A stretch of 64,000 bases of DNA from Oscheius dolichura (lineage: Eukaryota > Nematoda > Chromadorea > Rhabditida > Rhabditidae), in contig OW051495.1 of the NCBI GenBank assembly GCA_932521035.1, positions 8,246,001 to 8,310,000 of the forward strand, given 5' to 3'. Positions 30,739 to 43,580 of this stretch are shown in pieces (positions within the stretch are counted from its first letter, which is position 1; each line of letters starts with the position of its first letter). The notes beneath the pieces were generated by a model, which saw nothing but the letters and a program-made list of their open reading frames with translations, searched no databases and was not told where the DNA came from. The translations under genes were made by a program, and so were the position numbers.

Positions 30739-32113
30739 TTAGTTATTAGCAGGGAGATAGACTTTAGAGAATTTGCGATCCTCCTCTTCTAGGCAGATTG
30801 TGCGAACCATAGCCGTGGTGACGAGGTAAGGATCACAATTAGAAGAAGGCCGACGATCTTCCAAATAACCACAGCCGTCTTCATCTGTCTGTCGGGGAAT
30901 ACGAACGGAAGACGCGCGGGAAGCAACCCCATAGGTGAACTGGTCAATCTTGGCCGTCTCATGGAGGCCAGTCAGACGGCGCTCGTTATCCTGAAAGAAA
31001 GATCAATTAGACTATTGACTGAACATTAAATAAGCTTAAAATTTAAGGTGGTATGAATTGTCTTCATTACCTTTCCACAATGAGGATCGTAATAGGCGAT
31101 GTGCTGGGGATGGACCATGCTCAGCTTGTTAATGGCCTTGAGGATCTCATTAATTCCATCCTTTTCTCTCATTTTCGTCGTCGAGAAGTTTGTGTGGCAG
31201 CCAGCTCCATTCCAATCTCCATGGATAGGTTTAGGGTCCAGAGAAGCAATCACACCGAATTCTTCGGCCACCTGATGGAGGAGGAACCTCGCCATCCAGA
31301 GCTGATCTCCCATTTGGATGCCTTCACATGGTCCTACTTGGAATTCCCACTGAAACAGAAGCAGGCGTTTAAAGCTACCCTTCTAGAGTCTTACCTGTCC
31401 TGGCATAACCTCAGCATTAGTTCCGGAGATCTGTATTCCGCAATACAAGCACGCTCTGTAATGACACTCGACAATGTCTCTTCCATAGACTCGGTTAGCT
31501 CCTACTCCGCAATAATAGGGTCCTGAGAGAAAATTACCGTAGCATAAAGGAAAGGCTACCTTGCGGTCCTGGGAAGCCGTTCTTTGGCCAGCCAAAAGGA
31601 TGCCCGTCTACGTCCAAAAGAGTGTATTCCTGTTCCATTCCGAACCAGGGATGTTGATCTTTACATTTCTTCATAGCTTCGAGACATTTCCGACGGTGGC
31701 TAGTCTCTAGAAATTAAAACACTAGACTGTTTCTTCATTTGCTTACCTGTAGTATCACCTCCCTTGTTCATAGTCTCACAGAGAACAAGTACATTATTTC
31801 CCCGTCTGAACGGGTCCGGATAGATGGCCACTGGCCTTAAGAAGACGTCAGAATCCTCACCAGTGGCTTGATTTGTAGAAGAACCGTCGAAGTTCCAATT
31901 TGGCAGATCTTCACAACTATTTTAAGAAAAGTTACAGTATTTACCTTCAGGTTTCTTCGGCTCAAAGTCAATTGTCCGGGTCTTGTTACGAAGATTCTCC
32001 CCACTTCCATCAATCCAAATATACGTGGCCTGTACCTTGCCCTTCTGGTCGAGTTCCATAAACCGCTCGACCACTGCCTTGTCTGTAGAGAATTGCTGTC
32101 GTAGATTGTTCAT
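30739..32113 (-). CDS. gln: glutamine synthetase, eukaryotic type II
   Basis: Six exons: 32113-31945, 31908-31747, 31706-31560, 31522-31395, 31349-31071 and 30990-30739, giving 378 residues against about 373 in animals. It makes glutamine from glutamate, ammonia and ATP as a cytosolic decamer. Signatures: the N-terminal beta-grasp part ([18 protein letters not shown]) and [11 protein letters not shown], the metal-site Glu in [50 protein letters not shown], and the ATP/ammonium loop [15 protein letters not shown]. It ends VYLPANN. The second exon uses an unusual acceptor (TTGTGAAG) chosen because only it keeps the frame. AATAAA follows the stop by about 25 nt (30713-30708). Neighbours are unrelated in strand and function. 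Confidence 0.95.
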
Positions 32114-34689
32114 TTCTAAAAAAATTAATACTTAAAAAAAGTAGGCAGAGAAACTCGAAGGAGAAGTTATAACAATGGGGGACAACAATCCCACCAAAAC
32201 AACTCATTTGATCTTTAGGAAGCAGTGGCCACTGGACAGACACACCAGGGGCTAATCGTTCTTTTACACCACACCGCCGCGTTCTTCAAAGCACACAAAC
32301 AAAAGCTTCTTTGAGTTCTGTATCGTTCGAAATGACGTGAGCTCTCATATCTTTTATAATCGGAAGAGGAAAACGTAAGGTACAGGGCTTCTAACCTTCC
32401 AAGAAGATTATAATATGCCGAGAAGGGCGCGAGAGGCACCTCTTACTTTCCCAAGCTGCTTCATAGACTTTCATGGAGTAAAATGGGATCCCATATAATT
32501 CCCCAGCCGGAAAAATATGACGACTTGCAATCCTGAGATTTGAGGACCCCAAAAACTGTATCGATGCCAAAAAGGAAGGGAATCTTGGGTTGTGGAAGAA
32601 ATGAAAACATGCTAGACAAAATGTGGAAAAAGGAAGAGCAGACGACAAACTAGAGGACATCATGTTATTCTTTGGCTATAAATAGGGTCGTCTCGTCGTA
32701 AAAATCTCATTCTCCCATTTTTGCAAACAAACAAAAGTCGAACAGGTTCTTTCCTTGTGGGTTAGAGAAGTCATCCCTGCGCCCATGGGGCGGGCCTTTT
32801 TGTATTGAAAATGGGGTCCGGGACCAAGAGGGAGTGGATAACTGCTTGTCAGTAGAAAAGTTACGAGGAAGCTGCTATGCGGGGAAAACAGAAAACAACA
32901 GATAGCCATCCCTGTTGTGTATTGAATGATAACTGTGTTGTCCTGTGCTATCAACTGGAGTGTTACTTGCTGCTTCTCTTGCAAACACATTTAAAATATT
33001 TATAAACTCTTTAAAAAGAATTCAGATCACTGAAAGTCCAATGAGATCGTGTACAGTTTCTCTACATTTCAAGTTCTTATTTATTTGTGTGTAAAGGAAA
33101 CAGCGGTTTCTAATCTCTTTCCCTCTTCCCATTAAACTTTTCTCCCATTCCTACAAACAACATGTTTGTTTTTAGACCAGTGACGATTCCATTAGGCGCA
33201 AAAATCGAAAAGTGTCAATCTGTAGAAGTAAATCTACAGTACAGGTGAGAGTTGTAAACGCGTGAGAAAGAATGTGGAAGTGGTCAGATTACGACCCCCG
33301 TTCTTTGCAGTCATTTTAGAGAAAACAAGAGTAAAAGTCTGAAAATAAAGCGTGTAGCAACATTCAAAAAAGGGAAAAGTTTTTCTTCCGTATTTCGGAT
33401 TTTTGTCAAAACGTTGCTCCTCTTTTCCCGTCTCTCGTTCAATGAAAAATTGTGATATTTTTACTTCCATTTGGACCCATACTGATTCCATTGTGGTATG
33501 ATCTGCTACAGGTAATTTTGCGTGTAATTCTTGACGTCTGGGTTTATTTCAAGACATCAACATGAGTTTCATCCTTGAGTAGGGTACAAGGGGTTCAATT
33601 TTTGCAAACATTATGTACGTAGGTGGTGGGAATTGTACCACCACAATTGGTCCTGTTTTGAAATCGAGGAATAAACAACGACTGGTTGAAAGTGAAAGAT
33701 AAGAATTTAGCAATCTTTTTCAGGGAAACCTGACCACTTTCAACGAAGCCGATCGGATCCCACGAGACAAATGATGTCATAAACAGACACTATCCAAATG
33801 TTCTGCCGATTTTCCAGATTTTTATAGTTCCTCGCTTCCTCCATCACTTTCTCCATATTCCAAGAAAACAAGGCATTTATTGTCGAGGACAGTGTCGAGA
33901 AGATGTCCAGGAAATAAGAACGAAATGGTTTTTGTTTTGGCTCTAAAAATAGCCCATCTCAAATGTTAGATGATCTTACGGTCCAAACAAGGCGTGTAGT
34001 CTCGACTGGAATACTAGGGGAAACGGGTTGCATCCCCTACCATACGGAATTCGCCATCAGAGGGGCACCTCTTTCCTGCTCTGAATGGACAAATCGGATT
34101 CAAAATCTGTCTCTAGTATAGGAAAATATTTTCGTTCTTTTCCTGTTAGCTACTCAAGCTCTTTTGACCTTTGAAGACAGTACAAACAAGACAAACGAGG
34201 TAAGTCAAACAGACAAAACAGTTTATCTGAACTTCTCCTCCCTTTTTTACGACCAACTGATCTTCTTTGGAAACTTTGCTCAAGGTTAACTGATAAAAAA
34301 AAACACCTTCAAGAGGCTAAAAGAAAACAAAGTAACCCTGCGAAGAAGGGGTATCATGCGTCTACTAAAGCGTTTAGCCCTTCTTCTAGACGTCTTCGAT
34401 GGTTAGTCAGCACAGATTGAAGATCGGGGGCGGAATTCTAAGCAAATTGAAAAAAAAGTAACCATTCGTATGAAAAGCACCGAAAATGCCCTTTTCTTCC
34501 GCTTCTATTCTCAACATTCTAGTAAAAGCTTTGTGGTGTCTCAGCGACCACAAGTCACCACACACCACACAGCTGAGTGGTGCAATTGTAAGCATAATGC
34601 ACTTTTCATCCTGTATATAAAGAGGCCCTCTTTCCTTATCTTCATCTGCTTTTATTCTCCTCCCTTCTACCCTCAAGACTCCCCCAAGG
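32114..34689. other. intergenic between divergent glutamine synthetase and dehydrogenase genes
   Basis: Upstream region of both neighbours. Open frames are short and without domains. A TATATAAA-like box at about 34614-34621 lies 70 bp before the dehydrogenase ATG and could be its core promoter. Nothing else was recognised. Confidence 0.45.
34614..34621 (+). promoter_or_regulatory. possible TATA box of the dehydrogenase gene
   Basis: TATATAAA lies about 70 bp before the ATG at 34690. The spacing suits a short-leader gene, but the transcription start is unknown. Confidence 0.4.
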
Positions 34690-35730
34690 ATGCCTGGAAG
34701 CTTCTCTGACAAAGTTGTTATTGTGACTGGATCGAGCCAAGGAATCGGACGCGAAACGGCTCGGATGTTTGTTGAGCAGGGCGCAAAGATCACTATCACT
34801 GGAAGGAATGAACAAGCTTTGGAGGTAAGAGAATCTAAATTTATTCTAACCTTTTCTGTCTTCAGGAAACCAAAGCTATTCTGCTCAAAGCTGGCGCCAA
34901 GCCGGAGGGAATCCTCGTCGTCACTGGAGACCTTTTGGATGCTGCCACTCACAAGAGGATCATTGATGAGACCGTCAAGAAGTTTGGAAAGCTTGATATT
35001 TTGGTGAGTCCTCTCAAAAGGGGAAAGGAATAGGGGCTCCTAATTTTTGAGTGGGCAAGGGGATACAATGGATCAAAGTACAAGTTTTAGGTCAACAATG
35101 CTGGAGCCGCTGGTCAGGGAGGCAACAAATCGTCCTTTGATGCGTCCTTAGAAGATTTTGACTTCATTGTCAACCTTAACCTCCGATCGTAAGGCTCTAC
35201 TGTAATGTTGACCATTCTCTGGTTTTAGAGTCCTCGCTATAACGAAGTTAGCCATCCCCCATCTTGAGAAGACCCATGGAAATGTGGTAAACGTCTCGAG
35301 CATTGCCTCGACCGACCCCAGCATCTTCTTCCCCTACTACTCGGTCGCCAAGGCCGGTCTGGACCATCTGACCCGCTCTATGGCTCTCGCTTTCATTGAG
35401 AAAGGAGTAAGAGTCAATTGTGTTAAGTAAGTGCTCTTCTAAATAAGTAATAAGGACAATTTAAGCCCCGGCCTGACGAGAACCAAATTCCTGGACAGAA
35501 TGGGAATGCCGCAGGAGAATGAGGACAAAATGGTGGAGGCAATGTGCTCTGACCGGACCCAGCTGCCAATCGGACGGGCTGCCCAGCCCCAAGAAATCGG
35601 AGAACTGATCCTATTCTTAGCAGACCCGGCCAAGTCGGAGTACATTGTAGGACAGTGTATAATTATCGACGGAGGTCGTAGTTTAACTCGCCCCGTGGTG
35701 AAACGCTTCCTTCCAACTGATAGCAAATAG
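34690..35730 (+). CDS. classical short-chain dehydrogenase/reductase
   Basis: Five exons: 34690-34824, 34866-35003, 35091-35188, 35229-35426 and 35466-35730, giving 277 residues, normal for classical SDRs. The Rossmann cofactor motif TGSSQGIG is at residues 12-19, with NNAG after strand 4, the catalytic Ser in VVNVSSIAS, and the YYSVAK active site (Tyr, Lys). After it come NPGLTRTKF and the C-terminal DGGRSLTRP. No signal peptide or membrane anchor is present, so it is probably cytosolic. The residue after the second beta strand (GRNEQALE) suggests NADP(H) preference. Substrate is unknown; nematodes carry many such DHS-type enzymes. The last intron has a weak acceptor (AATTTAAG), supported by frame. 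AATAAA is at 35805-35810. It is convergent with the mutase gene downstream. Confidence 0.93.
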
Positions 35731-35892
35731 TGTGATTCTTCCCCCTCTACCCAAATTTGAATTTGCTTTGCTTTATTTATTATTTTGCTTTATTTACAAA
35801 CAAAAATAAATATAACATTTTAAGTGAATTCTACCGTATCACAGATAATCTAGACAGGAACCAGAAATATAAAATGGTAGGAGGAAGCGACC

Positions 35893-38265
35893 TCATCCGC
35901 TGATTTGGCGGACCAAAGCGGCGATTTCTTCTCCAAGAGCCTTGGTAGACTCTTCCGTCTCGGCTTCAGCATAGACCCGGACGATATTCTCTGTTCCACT
36001 GGGTCGGACAAACGAACGGATGCCATTGGCCTTCTTTACAGCCTCATCAATCTTCGCCTGAAAGCCGGCCGGCTCAAGAAGTTGGTCCTCGGCCCAGTTA
36101 GTCTTGAAGATACTGCGCTCTTTGACCTAAAAGAAAAACAAAATAAACCAAACATGAGGATAAACTCACCGGAACTTTGATCTGAACATTTGGAACATCC
36201 TGGTAGAGCTTGTTGTCCCAATCCTCGATGGTCCATTTGTAGTGGCGGAGGATCAGTTCGACGGCTAGGAGGTCAGAAATGGCATCTCCGACGACTTCAT
36301 TGATCACAATGGAAATTAGGTGAAGACGGCGGACACTCATGTCAGTGGAGTCCTTACTGGAAAATTTGAAATTCGAAGAAAATAAAGGCAAGACCAGCTT
36401 CATCATAAACTGGAATATTTTTGAAATGAACTTACTGGACAAGTTCCTTGAATTTATCACTGAAGACAACGGTTCCGTGACCATTAGCCTCGAAATAGAT
36501 TCCAATATCGTACTTGCAAGCCTCGTGGTGGAGATGCTTCACCCCGGTTGGGACACAAGTCGGCACAACTCCCTACAAAATGGATCAAAGTATCAAATCG
36601 CTCGTCGCTGCAAAAACTTACAAGATGGTCTTTGATATACTTCGTTGAAGCGCCGTTGGCATAGGCTGTTTGCACAATTCCCAAAGTTAGTTTTCCTGCC
36701 AGACCGGCATTGTCCAATTGCTAAAATTAATCCGTCCTGGATCAAAAGATAGCCGATCCTCACCTCTTTGATGTATTTGGTGAAGAGGACAGCAATCTTG
36801 TCGCCGTCTAGGAGGCGTACTGTGTTCTTGTGCTGATCGGCACGGCGGAAATAGATGAGACGATCCGCATCGCCGTCGAAGGAAGCACATTTGGTGGCGG
36901 GGCCAACGTCTTGGAAGGTGGAGGGAAGAGTCTGGGAGATTTTGACAAAGTCAGCTCCACACTAGAAGGAAATTGTTCAAAAAAATGTGGGAAATCCTTT
37001 AAAAGAAAAAAAAAACTAGAATAAACCCCCACCTCATGATTCAGTTCCCCCTGTTCGTTGGCAAATTTGACGGTCAGATAATCTCCCTTGAGATATTCGA
37101 CCATACTTCTCATCGCCTTTGCTCCTACTCCATTTGCACAGTCGAGAACCAATTGGGTCGGCTGGCCACTCTGAAACATGAACAGTCTCCAAATAAACGA
37201 AGGAAACATACCGTAGTGATTTCCAGAAGCAGATTATAGGCACTGGCCAACTTCTCATAGTAGCCATCGGCTGTAGGAACACCGAAAGTGGGCTCGTTTT
37301 CACATTTCACGATGTAATGAAGCTGAGGAGTGGTTAGAACACCTAAAATTATATATACTTTTGCAAAAAGGAGAGTGACTGACCGTGGCAGGTGACCTCG
37401 ACCTTCCGTCCACTTTGAGCAAGAAGATCAGCTCCGGCTTTGATTGCTCGACAGAGATGAGGGCCGCTGGCACGGGTATCAAAGGCACAGACCAGCCGGG
37501 CCGATGACGCGTTGATTGGGACCAGGATCTGGTGTTCCAGGGCTCTTACAGCCGTTGGGAATTGATCATCGGATTGATTTACCAGGTTAGTGGCATACTT
37601 CTGGAATTATTCCTTGTTTTCTCACATTTAAATTCGCTACGTAAGCCATTTAATCCCCGGAAACCCCGAAAGACTCTCATACCTCCCATTCGGAAGCCAG
37701 CATCTCCCCCGCCGGATCGACAATTTTGATTCCATTGTCACATGCAGGGTTGTGGGAGGCTGTGATCATGACGCCGATGCATTTATTTAGCTGCCTTTAA
37801 AACATGAAAGATTAGGGAAAAAGAGATGGAAAAAATGGGAGAGTCTGGGATGAAAAACAGAAATGAACCGAATCAGCACTCACCGGGCACGCAAACTGGC
37901 CAAATATCCCAGGCGGAAGGCGATGAACGACAAATCATCGGCTTTGGAACGGAAGCCAGCGGTTCCATACGAGAATCTGAAACCAAGCGGTTCATTTTAA
38001 CGTTATCTACCAGGAAAGTAAGGTTCTCAACAAGTCAGGGTACAAAAGAAGAAAAGATTTTCATATGAATTTCTGTTCAAAATAGCATGAAACTCTGCCC
38101 GTTTGAGAATCCTACCTGGAAGAACAAAGGAACGGATAAAAAGTACGGAAAAGGGAAGAAAACTCACTTGATTGTCTCCGAAATTGGGCAGGGCCTCTCC
38201 TGATAGTCCTTGTTGACCCGCTTCTCATAATCGTGAGGTACGACGACGGGAAGAGCATCCGCCAT
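35893..38265 (-). CDS. PGM3: phosphoacetylglucosamine mutase
   Basis: Eleven exons: 38265-38168, 37976-37884, 37794-37683, 37600-37384, 37342-37212, 37170-37033, 36961-36764, 36720-36622, 36572-36436, 36356-36170 and 36126-35893, giving 547 residues (about 540 in animals). It converts GlcNAc-6-P to GlcNAc-1-P on the way to UDP-GlcNAc (chitin, N-glycans). Four family loops are intact: the phosphoserine loop [15 protein letters not shown], the metal loop [11 protein letters not shown], the sugar loop [13 protein letters not shown] and the phosphate loop [25 protein letters not shown] near the N-terminus is also diagnostic. No targeting peptide is present. The acceptor of exon 3 (TTTTAAAG) is weak but required by frame. 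Confidence 0.95.
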
Positions 38266-39402
38266 CCCTGGAAACGACGTCTTTCTTATTAGGGGCACGT
38301 GGTCACTACTGCTGAGCGCGGGGCACTAGGCGTCCAGTTTGTCCCTTCTTCTCCCGATAAGATAAAGAAATCTCTGTCCATCTAATCTAACACCCCCAAA
38401 AATGAACGCAGAAGGCGAAAACAAAAGAAAAGTAGGGCTAAATGTTCTTACTTCTCCATCCGAAGCAACAGAAGACCATTTTGACTCAGCCGGAAAGAAG
38501 AAAAGAAGCAGCCGAAGAGGGGACGGTTAGAAATGGAAATGGTTGAGCCGCTTTTTGTTGTAATCTTTTCTCGGGGAAACCCGGGGGATATTTTGTAAAG
38601 TAAACTGTTTTTACTGGAAAAACCCACGCATTTGAATCATCTTGAATGAATTTCTGTTATAACAGGAAGGCAATAACGGAGGAGGGGGCGTTGCACACTT
38701 TCTTTCCCTATTTTCATTAATATCTTCGTTTTTAAATATTGGCTCTTAAAAATTAAAGAAAAATCTATAAAACTTACGTCATTTTCAAAGAGATCAGACG
38801 TTTTTTTAGGGGGAAGAATGCCAAGAATTTCAGGGGAATACGTCTTTTTTGAAAGCGAAAGTTACCCACGGAGCATATTTACCCAAGCTGCTTGTGGAGG
38901 GTCGTATTGTTACAGATAATTACCGTTTTCGCGATTGAAGCGTCTTCAAATTAGTGAAAATATCTGGAAACGGATAGACAATAGCGGAAATGTGAATGCT
39001 GTCCGAAAAATCGATGAGCTGTCCGCAAACTGCCAGTTGGAACGGCGACTAGTGTATCCATTCATTGAGACAGGCCCCCGAGAAACCCGAGATCCTTACC
39101 AAAATAAGATCCTTCACGAAAATATTCCGGTAGGGAATATTTCTTCCGAACTTGGGTGAGTTGTTCCCGCGACAGCATCTCTTCTTCTGAGGAACTGTCC
39201 TATTCCCACCCTTTTGTTAATTCAATTTAATTCATTTCCGTAAATCGTATATTAACGTGTGATTTTCTCATCTCCTTTTCTTGAAAATAACAAGTTATAG
39301 CATGTTTATCAGTGTCTAGTGTAGTATTGGATGGCCGCATTTTTGGTTAAAATACAGAATATTAGGAAACTGAAAGTTCTCCGGGGCTGGAGGGGGGAAG
39401 GG
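38266..39402. other. intergenic, upstream of the mutase gene
   Basis: No gene is supported. An open frame at 38935-39159 has no domain or splice partners. Confidence 0.45.
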
Positions 39403-41540
39403 TTAGGAGTTGGTGGTGTTTTGATTGCAGTAGAAAGTCTGGCTGGTTGTATTCATGGCTTTGGCAAAGCCTGGAGCGCAGGAGGATCGAGGATACTGGC
39501 AAATACTGAAGTTGCACGGTGCTGGGGTGTAGAAGTTGCCGGAACAGCCGGAACCAACAGGCAGGCAGAAACGGTAAGAAGAGACTGTTCCAAATCCACC
39601 ACAAGTATCGTTACAGGTTTTTCCATTGAGGGGAGTGTAAGGAGTCCAGGCGCCAGGGGTAGGAAGCTAAAAACGGCGATTAGAGAGGGCTAACTGGGTC
39701 GAAACATACGAGAACAGTCTTCACAGCCATACAAATAGTAGCTCCGTCGTAAGTAGTCAGGTTGTAAGTGCCGCCACAGCAGGGAGTAGCTCCTGGGCAG
39801 CCGTTATTTCCACACAATTGTGTTTGGTTGGGGAATCCGGTGCAGGGGCACCCGTAAGGATCGCTTCCACAAGTTCTGGTCCTTGTTCTAGTACCGCAGA
39901 GACCACAAGTAGCGGAGCAAGTGGACCAAGAAGACCAGTCATTCCACATTCCCCAAGGAGCTGAAAATTTTGATTTTAGAAGGTTGGAGAAGGGGAAACT
40001 TACAGATGCAGGGAGTTGCTTGTCTCTTCACGACAATTGGAGTGGGGGCAAAGTTATCCACGCAGAGAGCTGTTCCATTGACGGTGGTCAAGGTAGAGGA
40101 GAGGCAGCATTCTGGAAAAAGAAGATACTTCCGGGATGAAGTCTCTCTCCCCCTCTCGCTGATCTTTATCCCCCAGGTGATTCACAAATGCCCCGTCACA
40201 TAGTTCTTTAATCTATCATGCCCGCCATGTCAGTTTTAATCGTTGCCCTACTCCCTCGCCCCATTGTTTTACTATGTGTAGACACACCTGATGAGCGTCC
40301 GACACACGGCGTTCGGGCGCAATTCTGCAGCTCCCAAATATTCCCCCTGAAAGCGGAACTATTAGAAGGGGAAGGGAAGAGGCTCTTACGTGCATCTACA
40401 GCCATAAGGAGCGGAGAGGCAGTTCCTGGTGCGATTTATTTTCCCACAAGCGCCACAGGTATCGGAGCAGCTGCCGGCATCCTTCCATTCTCCCCAGATG
40501 CCAGCCGGAGGGCAGGATTCACAAGCCGGTGCGGGAGGGAGCGTCGTGTTCTGGACACCACTTTCTCCCTAAAATTCAGACTTCATTGAACGAAGAGAAA
40601 GAAAATCCCACCGCTGCCAAGCATTGGAACCTTCCACCAGCTCCAGATAGGGTCTTATTCGGTGAACAAGTCCAGTTCCTTGGATAAATACAGGGAGTAT
40701 TATCACACGGAGCAACTTCTGTAGCATTTCCTCTGAAAAAGGGCCAGACTTGTTATGTTGAAAGCCTTTTTTATGCTTTGTTTGATGTGTGTATGACGAA
40801 ACCATTGTTCCAATAGTTTTTATGTGGCGTTCCGTGAGGGTGGATAAACGAACGTGGCAAAGCGTCAAGGATTATAGTTATGACTCAATAATAACTGGTT
40901 TGGAACACAGAACATAGAACAAAGAGAGAGCAGATGGTTTTTGAACTCGGCGAAGGAGTTCACCGGTCAAACTTCAATGAAACTGAAGTTTGTACTGTTA
41001 GTTATTTGCCCAAAAGACGATAAACTCCTTTGAGGTTTTATAAGGTATTTTAAAGATGCTCCCAAAGTGAATAGGGTCTTGTTATGCACGGATGATTGGA
41101 TCGCAAATATTGCCAATTTACACGTTTTATAGGGCACTTTCTAAGCGAGAAGCCGTTTATAGTGAGCTTGTAACCCTCATTGTAACCTCCCAAGTCCTGT
41201 AATAATGTGAAAGAAAGTCAAAATCAAGACAAGAGTACAGTAGCCCGCGCAGTTATTAGTCACGGTAACAAATTACGGTTCAAAAAGAAGAAAAGGACAT
41301 AAATTAAACCCTGTCGAAAAAGAAAACTTACGTGCAAGGACATCCTTGAGATTCACTGATACAGAACCGAATCCTGTTCATTGTACCGGCTCCTCCGCAG
41401 TAATCATAACACGTCGTGAGATCATCCGTCCAGTCGCTCCAGATGCCTCCAGCCGGGCAGCAGACGGCCCCGGTCACATGGGCACTGAATTGGCTGTAGA
41501 ACAAAACCACCACGAGAAGAGCTGAGCTGCTGCTGATCAT
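39403..41540 (-). CDS. secreted Cys-rich protein with thrombospondin type 1-like repeats
   Basis: Seven exons: 41540-41332, 40732-40612, 40568-40390, 40346-40288, 40111-40004, 39960-39710 and 39666-39403, giving 396 residues. A signal peptide (MISSSSALLVVVLFYSQFSA) is followed by three TSP1-like modules: IWSDWTDDLTTCYDYCGGAG, IWGEWKDAGSCSDTCGACG and MWNDWSSWSTCSATCGLCG. Each has the W-x-x-W core, a CxxxC(G) and a closing CPCT/CRCT. Between them are Cys-rich spacers. Several N-x-S/T sites are present and there is no membrane anchor or GPI-like tail, so it is likely extracellular. Only the third module keeps a perfect WSSWSxC mannosylation/fucosylation motif. The exact family is not known to me. 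Repeats coincide with exon boundaries, which suggests growth by exon duplication. Confidence 0.85.
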
Positions 41541-43008
41541 ACTGTCTGCCTCTCTCAATCCCGGAAGGCCATATTTATACCGCCGCTGCCGGGGGCCAGA
41601 GGGGGCATGTACCGCCGTTGGCCTGTGCAAACTGAACCTCCCTCCGAAAAATTGGTTGAAAAAAGGGGAAACATCAATCGGAAATGGGTAGCAGGAAAGG
41701 ATGTAGGGATTGTATGCTCACCAACAGAAATCAGAGAACTCCCGTTCTGGTGATCAATGAGCATCGGGCTAGACGTCAAGACACGGTAAGATGTTTTGTT
41801 TTAATGATTTTGGGAGATGCTACGGCTTAATAAGAGGGGAATAACGGAGACCTCGGTCAACGCCTGGAACAATCCGCTGTGCCGGAGCCTATTATTCTTC
41901 TAATGTCACTTTTTCTGAGATTTTCTCGGACTTTTTACCCGAGACTTCGTTTTCACGAAAACGAAATGCCAGAAGTTCGGAGCGTTGCTTTGGTTCCACA
42001 GCTACTATCTAAAGAACGTTTCGCTATTTTGCCGGATTCTGTAAATTGGAAAGTGTGTACCACGTTTCTGAGGCTAGAATTGCTTTTTTTTCTCCATAAA
42101 ACTCGAAATTGTTATGAAATTGCCATTGGAAAGGATGATCACAATGTTGAACTGAAAAGTTAGGCTGTTTTGACATCCTATTTCACATTTTTTATCACTT
42201 TCAACTGACCATTTGATTATTTGAATTTAACAAAATAACTAAGAGCTTCTCTTACGTCAGTAATCAAAACAGGATCCCCTTTTTTTCCTTGTTTTCATCC
42301 GTTCTGATTCAGCCGGCTTTGGTATGAGGTTGAGGTGTAAACCGGGTACAATAAAACCCGACCAGGATTATGGGCACATACTACTGTCACAAAAAGTGTA
42401 GATCATATTGTAACCAAAGTCACGCTCTTTTTTGAAACGGCCCGACACTCATAACTTATTTTTTTCTTTTCGAGACCGATACATGAAGCTATTAAATCCC
42501 TCATAGTTTTTAAGAGATCAAAAACTGCCCACCATGTGGCAGACCAAAGATTTTATCTAAAAGCTAAAGACCGTCAAGTTATTTTCGCTCGATATTGGTT
42601 CATCTGAGCTATTTGCCAACATCAGCTCGCCTCCGTCAAAGGGCACACTGATCAGCAAAAAAAATGTAGTCAAATGATGGGAATTATTGGTCGACTAAAA
42701 GATGGACAGGAAGTCGGCCGAGCTCTGTCAACTTCCCTGTCATAAATCACAGAAATGGGAATGAATCAAAAAGTGGATTATTATTGGAAAATCGGCGTCC
42801 TTGTTCGGTCTACGTAAATCGAAGGAGCATTCAGATTATCCGGGGTCTAAATCTAAGAATATGTTTTTTGTGACAATAAGTGACGTCAGTCGGAAAGCTG
42901 GGGATAGCGCTGACGCCGGGAAGACAACAGCTACGTTAACAGGTAGTTTAAAGGTTTGTTTCTGTTATTAATTCTTTGTACCACTCAAATCTTTCCAACC
43001 CAAGGATT
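41541..43008. other. intergenic
   Basis: No gene seen. The left part would hold the promoter of the secreted protein. Open frames here are short and featureless. Confidence 0.45.
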
Positions 43009-43350
43009 TACTTCAATGTGGCGATCAAAATGGAATCTGGTATGCCACCAAAGGAAATCGCCTGTCCTATACCAATTGGACACCTGGAGACCAATTCAAA
43101 TGCTCTAATGATGCCTGATGGCAGATGGACCATTTTTTACGGAGATATGCAAGTGAACAACTATCTCTGCCGTATTGGGGTGAATGGGACCGCTACTACC
43201 GAGAGCCTCCCCAGAACTGAGAGAACCTTGTCAATAAACTTGTCATGGTACCATTTTTATTTTATATTTCAAACGGATTTCCAGCAAATCAACTGCCAGC
43301 TCCGGGGATCGCAGATGACCACTAACCACTCTTCTGATATTTGTAAGCAA
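43009..43350 (+). pseudogene. C-type lectin domain relic
   Basis: After an acceptor-like CCCAAG, the frame reads DLLQCGDQNGIWYATKGNRL then SYTNWTPGDQFKCSNDA and hits TGA near 43108. A second frame takes up at once with MMPDGRWTIFYGDMQVNNYL then CRIG. Together these match the second half of a C-type lectin domain (NWxPGxP...C...DGxW...xxxYLCRI). The frame change inside the conserved core and the lack of the N-terminal half mark it as a broken or partial gene. Another lectin of this family is on the other strand at 47.8-48.7 kb. Confidence 0.6.
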
Positions 43351-43492
43351 AGAGGGATCTCTTTTTCTTCTTCTTCTCCAAAAATACTGAAAACTTGGCA
43401 TTCTATCAATTTTTTTTAATAATTGAATAAACATCATTGTTTAGAAAAAAACATCAATGTTTAGAAAAAAACGATGATTAGTACCTGATGCG

Positions 43493-43500
43493 GACAGCTG
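43493..43500 (+). promoter_or_regulatory. conserved GACAGCTG motif upstream of chemoreceptor 1
   Basis: GACAGCTG (with E-box CAGCTG) lies 88 bp before the ATG. It is conserved with the other two copies, together with a following GAAAAAtTATAC and ATCTCATTTGTTTT stretch. Confidence 0.5.
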
Positions 43501-43580
43501 AAAAATTATACGCAGTCATAAAATCTCATTTGTTTTCCCACCCGCGTTATCGAGGGCCGTATTTTTTTTTTGAATTCCCA

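Noticed and set aside
30739..38265. A nitrogen-metabolism operon linking glutamine synthetase, dehydrogenase and mutase
   Set aside because: The genes lie on alternating strands with large gaps, so no polycistronic unit is possible.
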